Shown piece by piece: positions 36,768 through 45,700 of a stretch of 64,000 nucleotides of DNA; the first letter of the stretch is position 1; every line of letters starts with the position of its first letter. Below the pieces are notes generated by a model. The model had not been told where the DNA came from and made no database searches. It was given only the letters and a program-made list of their open reading frames with translations. The stretch covers positions 26,125 through 90,124 of the forward strand of contig JALHPN010000006.1 of assembly GCA_022842465.1 (NCBI GenBank), read 5' to 3'. The stretch comes from Polyangiaceae bacterium. GTDB taxonomy: Bacteria > Myxococcota_A > Polyangia > Polyangiales > Polyangiaceae. Both the position numbers and the translations under genes were made by a program.

Positions 36768-37345
36768 GCCGCGGTCTCCTCGCTCGCGCCGTCGCCGCGC
36801 TTCTTGAGCCCGAAGAAGAGGTAGCCGTTCCAGCGCGTTCCAGCGATCTGCGTCGCGATGGCAGAGAGCGTCTTGTACTTTCGGCCCGCGTACTCGAAGC
36901 CCTCGACGCAGACCGTCACCTCGTGGGTCTTGCCGTCGAAGACGCGGCTGATGACGGTGCCCGGCGGCGGCACGCGGGGATCGCGGGGCTCCGTCGCCGC
37001 GAGGACCGCCTGCGTCGTCGGCGCCGGGGCGTCGTCGCTCGTCGCGTCGGCCGCGTTCGCGGGCTGCCCGAGCCGCATCTGCCAGCGCTCGGGGAGCTGA
37101 TCGCCGAGCTGCTGGATGCGCGCGATGGCGCCCTGCGACAGGTCGCCCTGGAAGTTCGCCTCGATGCGCCAGGCGAGGCGCTTCTTCAGGTAGGCCCGGT
37201 TCCGCGAGCGGGTGGGCTCGCCGTACAGCTCGCGGTACTTCTCGGCGAGCGCCGGGACGTTCATGGTCTCGAGCGCGGCGAGCTGGCTCGGCATGTCGTC
37301 GAGCCTGCGCATCTCGGCGCGGGATCTCGTGGTCGCTTTGTTCAT
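36764..37345 (-). CDS. DUF2924-like recombinase-associated protein
   Basis: 193 residues from MNKATTRS at 37345. The pattern 'PALAEKYRELYGEPTRSRNRAYLKKRLAWRIEANFQG' and 'PGTVISRVFDGKTHEVTVCVEGFEYAGRKYKTLSAIATQIAGTRWNGYLFFGL' fragments match the DUF2924 family, which almost always sits next to serine recombinases. Function is unknown; DNA binding is usually assumed. An upstream extension to 37501 is less protein-like. Confidence 0.85.
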   Translation of the reverse strand: MNKATTRSRAEMRRLDDMPSQLAALETMNVPALAEKYRELYGEPTRSRNRAYLKKRLAWRIEANFQGDLSQGAIARIQQLGDQLPERWQMRLGQPANAADATSDDAPAPTTQAVLAATEPRDPRVPPPGTVISRVFDGKTHEVTVCVEGFEYAGRKYKTLSAIATQIAGTRWNGYLFFGLKKRGDGASEETAA

Positions 37346-37446
37346 CGTGCCTCCGTGGTTCGCGAGAGCACCGTGCCCGCGCGCTTCGGGCATGACGGCT
37401 TCTTCCCCGGTGGAAGACAAGGCGAGAGCCCGCGAGAGCGCCGACC

Positions 37447-37632
37447 TCACGACGCACCTCCGATTGCTGCTTCTCGTCGTGCGCGGTGCTCGCGCCGCCA
37501 CATGTCGAGCAGCGTCTTGGCGAGGATGGACGCGGCCTCGTCGAGGCGGCGCTCACGGTCGGCGCGGCGCTCCTCGGCGCTCTCGGTGGCAGGTTCGGCC
37601 GCGCTCGCGGGCGGCGTCAGGATCGCGTTCAT
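37447..37632 (-). CDS. Small helical protein
   Basis: 61 residues from MNAILTPPAS at 37632, with an acidic/basic helix (ESAEERRADRERRLDEAASI, then LAKTLLDMWRREHRARR). It is first in the leftward recombinase cassette, 100 bp before the DUF2924-like gene, and its start lies 83 bp from the palindromic operator. No family recognised; an alternative is that the region is only the promoter of the cassette. Confidence 0.45.
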   Translation of the reverse strand: MNAILTPPASAAEPATESAEERRADRERRLDEAASILAKTLLDMWRREHRARREAAIGGAS

Positions 37633-37714
37633 GGGACGGAAAACGCGGTCCCGATGGGCGCGGTGGGACAGGGAGATCATCCACTGCCTGATCCCTCTTG
37701 CGCCGGGTGTGCAT

Positions 37715-37734
37715 TGTGCAGTATCTACTGCACA
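37715..37734. promoter_or_regulatory. Palindromic operator between recombinase cassette and XRE gene
   Basis: A perfect inverted repeat: half-site TGTGCAGTA (37715-37723), two-base spacer TC, then the exact complement (37726-37734). It lies 38 bp before the XRE regulator's start and between divergent transcription units, so it is the obvious binding site for that regulator. Nearby GTGCATTGTGCA and GCACACTACA are partial extra half-sites. Confidence 0.75.
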
Positions 37735-37772
37735 CTACATCCCGGGCCTGCCGCCCGGGACGAGCGAGCGAA

Positions 37773-38126
37773 ATGGTCAAGCGAGAGAAACTCGGACATC
37801 GACTGAAGCGCGTGCGCATCGCCCGCGACCTGAGCCTTCGCGAGACGGCGAACAAGGTCGGCGTGTCGCCGACGTACCTGTCGCGCGTCGAGAACTGCCT
37901 CGACCCGAGCCCGCCGACGGAGAAGACGCTCCGCGCACTGGCCGACGTGCTGGAGGACAACCTCGACGAGCTGATGCAGCTCGCTGGCCGCGTGCCAGAG
38001 GACGTCGAGAAGCTGATCAAGGCGGACCCGGACATGCCCGTGATGTTGCGGCGCGCCCGCGAGCAGAACGTGACGGGCGCGGAGTTCCTGGAGTGGCTCG
38101 AGACGAAGAAGAAGGGGGGCAAATGA
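37773..38126 (+). CDS. XRE-family transcriptional regulator
   Basis: 117 residues from MVKREKLGHRLKRVRIARDL at 37773. It has the Cro/CI HTH (SLRETANKVGVSPTYLSRVE, then PSPPTEKTLRALADVL) and a C-terminal helical tail. The stop overlaps the ImmA gene start (ATGA), a classic phage or ICE switch pair in which the peptidase cleaves the repressor after damage signals. It probably binds the palindrome 38 bp upstream and represses its own operon and the recombinase cassette. Confidence 0.9.
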   Translation: MVKREKLGHRLKRVRIARDLSLRETANKVGVSPTYLSRVENCLDPSPPTEKTLRALADVLEDNLDELMQLAGRVPEDVEKLIKADPDMPVMLRRAREQNVTGAEFLEWLETKKKGGK

Positions 38127-38824
38127 TTCCAGAGCTGAAGGTCCCCTACCTGCACGAGAAGCAGGTCGAGCGCGCGGCCAACGAGCTGCTGCACAAGTAC
38201 GCCAAGGAGAAGGGCAAGCCCGTGCGCGCGCCCATCGACGTCGAGAACATCCTCGAGGGCTACTTCAAGCTCGACCTCGTCTACATCGACCTGCCCGACT
38301 TCATCGGCGTGCCCGACGTGCTCGGCGCGACGTTCATCAAGGACCAGCGCGTCTTCATCGACGAGTCCCTGATGATCGAGGGCAAGGAGGGACGCCTCGC
38401 GTTCACGCTCGCCCACGAGGGTGGGCACTGGTACCTGCACCGCCCGCTCATCGAGATGGAGCAGGTCACGGCCCCGCTGTTCGGCAAGGATGACGTGCCC
38501 AAACAGCCCACCATCTTCTGCCGCTCCAGCCAGAAGAAGGCGCCCGTCGAGTGGCAGGCGGACCGGTTCGCCGCAGCGCTCCTCATGCCTGCGGCCGACG
38601 TGCGCGCCACCGTGCGTGCGCTCTGCGGTGACACGCTGCCGACGTGGGAAGACGTCGAGGCGAAGCGGAAGGCTCGCGTGCTCGACGAGAAGCTCCGCGA
38701 CCTCGCCAACGAGGTGATGGCGAAGGGCAACTTCACGAACGTGTCGAACGAGGCGATGCGCTACCGCCTCCTGGACCTGAACCTCGTCCTCGACGCGTCG
38801 AACCCGCAGAGGAGCCTGCTGTAG
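38123..38824 (+). CDS. ImmA/IrrE-type zinc metallopeptidase
   Basis: 233 residues starting at ATG 38123 inside the XRE stop. The zinc motif is HEGGHWYLH (H98, E99, H102), with a downstream Glu in EWQADRFAAALLMP supplying the third ligand; this is the standard ImmA signature. N-terminal segment PIDVENILEGYFKLDLVY is the usual strand before it. Homologues cut their partner repressor to trigger excision. An alternative is a toxin-antitoxin-like role, as for some Xre-COG2856 pairs. A hairpin follows directly after its stop. Confidence 0.9.
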   Translation: MIPELKVPYLHEKQVERAANELLHKYAKEKGKPVRAPIDVENILEGYFKLDLVYIDLPDFIGVPDVLGATFIKDQRVFIDESLMIEGKEGRLAFTLAHEGGHWYLHRPLIEMEQVTAPLFGKDDVPKQPTIFCRSSQKKAPVEWQADRFAAALLMPAADVRATVRALCGDTLPTWEDVEAKRKARVLDEKLRDLANEVMAKGNFTNVSNEAMRYRLLDLNLVLDASNPQRSLL

Positions 38825-38826
38825 CC

Positions 38827-38843
38827 GCACGGCTTTGCCGTGC
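38827..38843 (+). terminator. Hairpin after ImmA gene
   Basis: Seven-base perfect stem GCACGGC / GCCGTGC around a TTT loop, starting three bases after the stop codon. There is no T-tract, so it may be an attenuator or RNA-stabilising hairpin rather than a strong terminator. Confidence 0.5.
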
Positions 38844-38888
38844 TCGGAGTGTCCACGGTTTAGTTCACAGTTCACAGGAGACGTCGCC

Positions 38889-38960
38889 ATGCAGCTCACC
38901 GCCACCGCCCACAACCCGACGTCGCTTCGCGGCGTCCTCTTCGCTCGCGAGGAGGGCTGA
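38889..38960 (+). CDS. Possible 23-residue leader peptide
   Basis: ATG 38889 is preceded by CAGGAGA seven bases away, the best ribosome site in the window, and by a repeated GTTCACA (two copies, 38863-38876). It encodes MQLTATAHNPTSLRGVLFAR then EEG and a stop three bases before the next gene's start. The strong site and tight coupling suggest it feeds ribosomes to the next gene or senses something; whether the peptide matters is unknown. Confidence 0.5.
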   Translation: MQLTATAHNPTSLRGVLFAREEG

Positions 38961-38963
38961 GCC

Positions 38964-40157
38964 ATGGCCACGTTCACGCTCCGACACTTCTCCAGCGCCG
39001 AGTCGCTGCAAGCCGTGCAGGCCAAGTACCTGATGGACCTGCTCGACAAGCACGCGGCCTACTTCGCGACGCGCGGCGTCGACTTCGGCTCGTTCAACGG
39101 GCACGGCCCCGACTACGAGGCCATCGCTGCCGTGCTGATGACGCCCGACGAGCAGACGCCGAGCGAGCTGATCGACGACCTCTACTACGTCGACGAGATG
39201 GCCACGGCTGACGCGATGGACGGTCTCCTGGAGGCGGCTGCCGCCGCGGGCGTGAAGCTCGACGTCGGCGACGAGCCGACGCCCGCCGACGTCGCGGTGC
39301 AGGTGCGGCTGCGGGCGCCCGCACTGCTTGAGCAGAAGCACGCCGAGCACTTCCTTCTGCAGCGCCGCCGGACGTTCGAGTACTTCCAGTCGCCGGACGG
39401 CGTCGACACCAAGTACCGGGCGCCCGGAGCCAAGAAGCTGCGGGCCTGCGAGGACGCGCTCGGCATTCGACTCGAGGCGATGAAGCGAGGGCGGACCTGC
39501 AAGCTGTTCGTGTTCCCGCGCCCCGACGGCATCTGGTTCCTCGTGCGTCGCGGAGATCCCTTCAAGCGCGAGGGCTCGATCGAGAAGACCGGGATGACCT
39601 CGGTCTACTACCGGCCCGAGAAGTACGACGTGCTCAAGTACGACCAGGGGCTCGGCGAACTGTCGGTGAACGCCGAGGGCAACAAGAAGCTCGTCTCGCT
39701 CTACCGCGAGCTGTTCGGCGAGCTGCTCTTCGGCGACCCGAAGCGGTTTCCGAACACCGCCAAGTACACGCTCGCGCCCTTGCAGGACGACGGTGCCGCC
39801 GCGCTCATCTGCAGCGACGTCGAGGGCATCGACACCATCACGCTGAAGGAGGTGCAGATCCTCTGGGGCGGGGCCCAGGGCGAGATCGAGATCCGTCGCG
39901 CGAAGGACCTCTTCGAGGCGCTCAAGGGCCGAAAGAAGGAGCTCCCCAAGGGACGCCTCGTGAAGGCGAGCTTCCTCGTGAAGTTCACGGACGCGAAGAC
40001 GCCGCGCACCGTGACCATCCGTCCCCAGAACATCGCGAGCTACACCCGCGACTCCGACGCGAGCGTCGTCGAGGCGTGGCTCACGGCCCGCGGCTTCGTG
40101 AAGTCGGCACCGGAGGCGCAGGATGCAGACCTTGCTCCGGCTGCAGCGGTCGCTTGA
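38964..40157 (+). CDS. Unknown 397-aa protein, first of a three-gene cassette
   Basis: No family recognised. The N-terminal half is helical (MATFTLRHFSSAESLQAVQA, KYLMDLLDKHAAYFATRG); the C-terminal half is mixed strands (CKLFVFPRPDGIWFLVRRGD, VKASFLVKFTDAKTPRTVTI), and no catalytic motif is evident. It overlaps the next gene by 35 bp, so it is translated with it. It follows the XRE/ImmA pair and a well-placed leader peptide. Phage-exclusion or regulatory functions are possible, but the sequence gives no direct clue. Confidence 0.7.
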   Translation: MATFTLRHFSSAESLQAVQAKYLMDLLDKHAAYFATRGVDFGSFNGHGPDYEAIAAVLMTPDEQTPSELIDDLYYVDEMATADAMDGLLEAAAAAGVKLDVGDEPTPADVAVQVRLRAPALLEQKHAEHFLLQRRRTFEYFQSPDGVDTKYRAPGAKKLRACEDALGIRLEAMKRGRTCKLFVFPRPDGIWFLVRRGDPFKREGSIEKTGMTSVYYRPEKYDVLKYDQGLGELSVNAEGNKKLVSLYRELFGELLFGDPKRFPNTAKYTLAPLQDDGAAALICSDVEGIDTITLKEVQILWGGAQGEIEIRRAKDLFEALKGRKKELPKGRLVKASFLVKFTDAKTPRTVTIRPQNIASYTRDSDASVVEAWLTARGFVKSAPEAQDADLAPAAAVA

Positions 40158-41340
40158 GGCGGCGCCCTGGAACCGCGCGATCCTCGCTGAGTGGCAGGAG
40201 CGCTTCGGCCAGGACTTCGCGCTGCTCAAGCCCCACCTGAAGCCCACCGGCGAGCGCGCCGGGGTGTTCCCGTGTCCCAACGGCGGCGGCGACGCCTGCC
40301 CGCGCCAGGTCCACGAGCGCGACGGAGGGTTCGTCGCGGTCTGCGGAAACGTTCCCGCCGAGTGCGAGCCCATCCCGCTGACGAAGACCGAGATCGCCGT
40401 GCTCGCCCTCGATCGCGCGGCGGCCCTTGGGCCCGTCGTGGCGCGCGTGTGCGCCGAGGAGGCGCTCGCAGGCACCAACGTCGCCGGGCTCGAAGGGCTG
40501 CTGCCCCTCGGAGTCCTGGAGCGTCGCGTGGGGCACACCCTGGTGGTGCTCGCCACCAGCGAGGGGAGCGGGCAGCGCGGGGCGATTCTCGAGCTGCGGC
40601 GCGCGTCGGGCGCCGACGCGGTCGCGGTGGTCGTCGCGGGGCGAAGGGAGGCGCAGCTCGTGGGCGATGGTCACGCCGAGCTTGGGCTCGACGCGCCCGG
40701 GCTCCGGCTGCACCGCGCGCTGAAGCTGCTCTGGCCCGAGTCGTGGGCGGCTCGCGCGAAGGCCAAGGAGGCGCTCTTCGAGGACGTCGAGCTGGTGTTC
40801 GCCTCCGAGCCGGAGCGGCACGTGGTCCGCCTCAACAACGAGCTGCTCGCCGCCTTCCGCGTCAGCGACGCGAAGTTCGCGCGGCTCCTCCGACTCGCGT
40901 CGGCGCGGGCGGCAGCGCCCGACGTCGAGGAAGGCGGCTGGCTGAAGAAGTCCCCGCACCTCCAGCTCGACGAGCGCGAGGTGGACCTCGTCGACCTACG
41001 CAACGCGCTCGTCGCGGACCAGCCCGACGGCTACGCCGGCATGACCGCCGCCGAGCGCAAGGCGCTCCTCCAGTCGTCGACGGACCGCCCAGGGATGCTG
41101 CGCCTGCCGATCAACCCGCGCCACGTCCACTTCGACCCCAGCCTCGCGAACCTCCGGCTCCTCGGCGACAAGCAGAGTGAGCCGCGCGAGGAGAAGGCTG
41201 CCAAGGGTAAGCGGAAGACCTCGGGCAGCGACGAGCTGGCGCACAACAAGACGCAGGCGCGCGCCAAGGCGATCAAGATGCTCGGCGAGGCCCGCGCGCT
41301 CGGCGTGCCGCTGCCCGACGACAAGGCGTTGAAGTCATGA
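40123..41340 (+). CDS. Unknown zinc-ribbon protein, second of the cassette
   Basis: 405 residues. Four Cys at 51, 59, 74 and 81 (FPCPNGGGDACPRQVHERDG, GFVAVCGNVPAEC) form a zinc-ribbon-like site, with a helical, winged-helix-like region around residues 84-150 (PLTKTEIAVLALDRAAALGP). The last 60 residues are basic and Ser/Lys-rich (KAAKGKRKTSGSDELAHNKT), consistent with nucleic-acid binding. It overlaps both neighbours (35 bp and an ATGA), so all three genes form a unit. Confidence 0.7.
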   Translation: MQTLLRLQRSLEAAPWNRAILAEWQERFGQDFALLKPHLKPTGERAGVFPCPNGGGDACPRQVHERDGGFVAVCGNVPAECEPIPLTKTEIAVLALDRAAALGPVVARVCAEEALAGTNVAGLEGLLPLGVLERRVGHTLVVLATSEGSGQRGAILELRRASGADAVAVVVAGRREAQLVGDGHAELGLDAPGLRLHRALKLLWPESWAARAKAKEALFEDVELVFASEPERHVVRLNNELLAAFRVSDAKFARLLRLASARAAAPDVEEGGWLKKSPHLQLDEREVDLVDLRNALVADQPDGYAGMTAAERKALLQSSTDRPGMLRLPINPRHVHFDPSLANLRLLGDKQSEPREEKAAKGKRKTSGSDELAHNKTQARAKAIKMLGEARALGVPLPDDKALKS

Positions 41341-42716
41341 GTCGCGGCAAAGGAGCCCCCATCGCGTACCGTGGCGGCGTGCCCATCGAAGTGCCGGTCT
41401 CCAGCGATCACGTTCGCCGCGCGTTCATGCGCGCCGTGGACCTCGCGCCGACGAGGCGGTCGGACTTCTTTGCCGACGTGCGGAGTATGCTGCGAACCAG
41501 CTTCGAAGAGGCGATGGTCGAGGCAGGCGTGCGACCTGCACAGTGGGACGTTCGCCCGCAGCTCTCGCGAGCGCGCGCGGTCGACTCCGGCACGCCCATC
41601 CAGCACCGCGCGGGCGACTACCAGAAGCTCGTCACGTTGGACTCGGCGTTCTGCGCTGGGTACGGCACCGCCGACTACAGCGCATCGGCGATCAACTACC
41701 TGTGCGGTCCTCACGCGAAGCTCCCGTCGCTTCGGGCATTCCTGGAGGTCGACCTGTTCAGCGCCGGGAACATCCTCGTCCCCCTGACGCCCGGGACCAA
41801 CGAGCTCCGCTTCGTGCCGGCCACGCCGATGCGGATCGTCGGGCACATCGCGGACACCGGACCTCGCAAGCGGAAGCCCTACGTGGCCGCGCTCGGCGTT
41901 CACTTCGAGCGCCAAGGGATCCAGGACCTGCTTGGTGATGGCGCCACGCTGATCGACCACGAGCGCTGCGAGGTCGCGTGGCTCGACGAGGTTCACGTCG
42001 GCACCATCCACTTCCCGATCCTCTACATCTGCCGCTACTGCGGCAGGCTCCACGCGTGCGAATGCTTCCAGCCGCACTTCGACGTGCAGATGGACATTCG
42101 GCGGTTGGTGGCTCGCAGCGAGGATCGTGACCGCATGGAGTCCCTGACGTTCACGAGCGGGCTCTGCCACCTCTGCCGGGGCGGCGTCCCGCGCCACAGC
42201 TACGGGCACCCGATGTACTACTCGAGCTTCGCGCAACGGTACCTGCCGTACGTGGAGCTGTTCGCGCGGCGGGCCGGCCTCCCGCTCGGGCCCGAACGAA
42301 GGGCTGCCGAGAACGAGGCGCGCGCCCACTTCGGCTTCCCAGCGATCGGCGAACGATGGACCTCGGAGACGATCCTGCTTCGTGTCGTCGAGGCGCTCGT
42401 CGCACCTCGCGAGGTCGTTCATCACTATCGCGGCAAGGAACTCGAAGGGCTCGAACTCGACGTGTGGGTGCCGGAGCTGAGGCTCGGCATCGAATACCAG
42501 GGCGAGCAGCACTACGAGGCCATCAAGCACTGGGGCGGTGACGAAGGACTCGCTAAACGCCAAGCGAATGATCGAAGGAAGCGCGCGCTCTGCAAGCAGC
42601 TCGGCTACACGCTGATCGAGTTCCGCTTCGACGAGGAGCTGACGGAAACCACCGTTCAGTCGCGACTCAAGCGGCACCTTCCGGTAGCCGATCCCGCTCA
42701 GTCCTCGCGCCCGTAG
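41337..42716 (+). CDS. Zinc-finger protein with C-terminal Vsr/homing-type nuclease fold
   Basis: 459 residues. A central Cys cluster (YICRYCGRLHACEC, then LCHLCRGG) suggests zinc fingers. The C-terminal 120 residues look like a PD-(D/E)XK nuclease of the Vsr/homing type: L-E-L-D375 then E386-Y-Q388-G-E-Q-H (LELDVWVPELRLGIEYQGEQ), followed by KRQANDRRKRALCKQLGYTL and IEFRF. The E-x-Q in place of E-x-K is common in this branch. A restriction, homing or anti-phage nuclease is inferred. Its end overlaps the end of the convergent primase gene by 19 bp. Confidence 0.75.
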   Translation: MSRGKGAPIAYRGGVPIEVPVSSDHVRRAFMRAVDLAPTRRSDFFADVRSMLRTSFEEAMVEAGVRPAQWDVRPQLSRARAVDSGTPIQHRAGDYQKLVTLDSAFCAGYGTADYSASAINYLCGPHAKLPSLRAFLEVDLFSAGNILVPLTPGTNELRFVPATPMRIVGHIADTGPRKRKPYVAALGVHFERQGIQDLLGDGATLIDHERCEVAWLDEVHVGTIHFPILYICRYCGRLHACECFQPHFDVQMDIRRLVARSEDRDRMESLTFTSGLCHLCRGGVPRHSYGHPMYYSSFAQRYLPYVELFARRAGLPLGPERRAAENEARAHFGFPAIGERWTSETILLRVVEALVAPREVVHHYRGKELEGLELDVWVPELRLGIEYQGEQHYEAIKHWGGDEGLAKRQANDRRKRALCKQLGYTLIEFRFDEELTETTVQSRLKRHLPVADPAQSSRP

Positions 42717-45700
42717 CGACCCTTGAAGTTGTCGCGGAAGCCGCTGCTGCCGCCCTCCTCGGGCGTCGGGAAGTCGTCGGCGGTGACGACCTTGGTCTTG
42801 GTGAGGTCCACGAGGAACGCGCGGCGCCTCCCGCTGTCGAAGGTGACGCGCTCGCTCTCGGCGGTGACGAAGCCGCCCTGCTTCTTGCTCTCGGTGACGA
42901 GGCGACGGAGCGCCTTCAGGTCCACCATCTCGCCCTCGTAGTCGATGCGCTTGCAGTGCGCGCGGAAGGCGTCGTAGGCGCTCTCGAGGTGGACGGCGAG
43001 GTGCCCGTTCTCGAACACGTAGTGGACCTTGTGCTTGAGGTCTCCCTGCACGGCCATCACGCCGAGCATCTCGAGGAAGTGGTCGAGGGCGTTCTTCACG
43101 CCGTGATCGGTCTCGAGCACGTCCTCGAGGATGGCGTTGACGGCGGCCTCGACGCCGAGCTCGTCGGGCAGCTCGCAGCCGCAGTGCTTGGCGAACTCCT
43201 CGAAGAGATGCACGCCGAGCAGCATGGCCGTGAGGTTCTCGACGATGCGCACGGGCACCTTGCGGCCGTCGAGGAGCGCCTTGGCCACGGCGCGCGCGAC
43301 CTCAAGGTCGGCGTCGAAGTCGCGCCCGAGGCAGAACTGGATGTAACGCGGGGCGAACAGCACCAGGTCCACCGAGCGCAGCTCCTTGTAGGCGGCGCGC
43401 GCGGTCGGGTTCTGCGCGAGCGTCGTCTTGTCGGGGTTCGCGGTGACGATGCGCTCGAGCAGCGCGGCCTCCGTAGGGCGCGTCTCGCCCGCGACACAGA
43501 CGGGCGCCTGTAGGTGGTAGCTGTTCACCTTGAGGTCAGGACGCCCGCGCTCCTCGGTCTCGCCTCGGTACAGGCGGCGCAGGTAGCGGTGCAGGGTGTT
43601 CAGCCGCTGGCGCTGCATGTCGTAGGGCTTGTACTCGTCGATGAAGACGGGCACCGAGCGCGTCGACGTGAGGAGCTTGAGGAGCGCGAACTCGGTCTCC
43701 GTCGCGGAGTACGGCTCGGCGTCGCGGATGCCGAAGAGCGGCCACATGATGTCGATGCAGAGGCTCGACTTGCCCGAGCCCTGCGTGCCCCACACGAAGA
43801 GCGTCGGGAACGTGCCGACCCTCTCCATGAAGCGCGGCTTCATCGGCGTGGCGAAGAACCAGCCGATGACGGGCAGCATCACCTCGGGCCGGTTCACCTG
43901 CGGTAGGCAGCGAAAGACCGTCGCCGCGACCTCGAGGAACGTGTCCTCGTCGACCTTCACGTAGGCGATGCGCTTGTCGAGCGAGGCGCCGCTCGGGACG
44001 TACATCACGGGTGACGGTTCCATGAAGCCCTCCTTTCCGATGGCGCAGTTCGGCCCGAGCCAGACGTGGTGCTCGCCCTTCTTGTAGTCGCCGAGCATGT
44101 TGGAGCCCGGACGACGCGGGATCTCCCGGCGCGCGAGCACCCGCAGGAGCCCCTGGACGTTGTTGTCGCTGCCGGTCCACTGGAGGTCAGCGGAGGGGAG
44201 CTGGCGAATGAGGTCGCGCTTGCTGTGAAACGCGGTGAGCGGGAGGCGTAGTCCCGGCACCTTGCCGTGCTTGTCGGTGAGCGCGTCGCCGAAGATCATC
44301 TCGCCGTCCTCGGTGAGGACGCGCATCGTCGGCTCGATGGTGAACGATGAGATGACCTTCGACTCGCCGCGCGCGGTCATGCAGTAGTAGCAGGACGCGT
44401 CCTCGAAGATCGCGCCCTCCATGTCCTCGTCGCTGCTCTCGGGATCGGTGCCCTCGCCGTCCTCGCGCGCGGGCGTGGTGGCTGCCTTGGCGACCGCTTT
44501 GCGCAGGTCCTTGGCCTTCAGCCCGAAGCGCTTCTCGACGGCGCCAAGGTACTTCGACTGCACCGACGGGTCGCGGTGCGCGATGGCGTCGACGATGGGC
44601 TTGAGCCGGTACTCCAGCTCGCGCGCGGGCGTGTCGGCGGGCACGGCTTCGATCGCCTTCTCGATGTCGAAGACGACGTCGTAGAGATCGCACCGCGCCG
44701 TCGGCTCGACGTTCACCTTGCAGAAGCCGATCTTCTGGAGCGAGTGGCATGGCGGCGCGATGGAGCCGTCGGCGCGCGCGGTGGCGAGCACCTTCTCGTG
44801 GGCCTTCGCGATGTACCGCACGCCGTCGCGTCCGCGCAGCTTGCCCATCCTCTCGCCACGGCGATCCCACTCGAGGATCAGCTCGGTGAGCTCGTCGAGA
44901 CCGAGGCCCTTGTGCGCGAAGAAGCGCACCATGTCGAAGATGGCGACGCTCCGATCCTCTGCGCCGTGGTCCCAGAGGCGCTGCACCGGACCGCACATCT
45001 CGACCGGGCGCTCCCAGTCGTACTCGCCTTCGGGCGTGCGCTTCGCCTTGATGGTGCCCGGCGCGGGCACGTTGCCGACGACCGGCAGCGACACGCGGGG
45101 AGCCGCCACGGGCAGCGTGAGCTCGGGTTCGACGTCGAGACGCGCTAGGAGCCTCTCGTCCTCGACGCGGTCGAAGCCGGAGAGCGCGGCGCTCACGCGG
45201 TGCGGGCGGTCGCCTTGGCCGTCGCCCTTGTGGCTGACCGTGCCGATGACCTTGATAATGCGGGCGACGTCGTGGATGGAGTCGACGTGGACCGCGTCGG
45301 TCTGCGCGCGCTCGCGGACCTTCGTCTCGAAGGCCTTGAGCCCCGCCTGGAGCCGCTCGCGGCGCTCACCTTCGAGCGCGGTGGGCGGCAACGCGAACCA
45401 GAGCTGCGCGCCGTTGCCACTCATCATCACGTGCGGGCGCACGAGCCCCTCGGACTCGCACCATGTGATGGCCTCGTTCGCGGCGGCCATCGCCAGCGCG
45501 AGCTCGGCGTCGGTGCTGGCGGTGTCCTTGGGACGCACCGGGTCGAGGTCGATGACCGTCGCGGTGATGACCTCGATGTCCTTGCGGCCCGCGCCGGTCT
45601 TGAGCGGGCGCACGACGTTCGGCGCGGCGTCGAAGAGGCGGCGTGGGCGCGGCTGGATGCCGACGTAGACGTTCCCGATGGCGTTGGTACGCACGCACTC

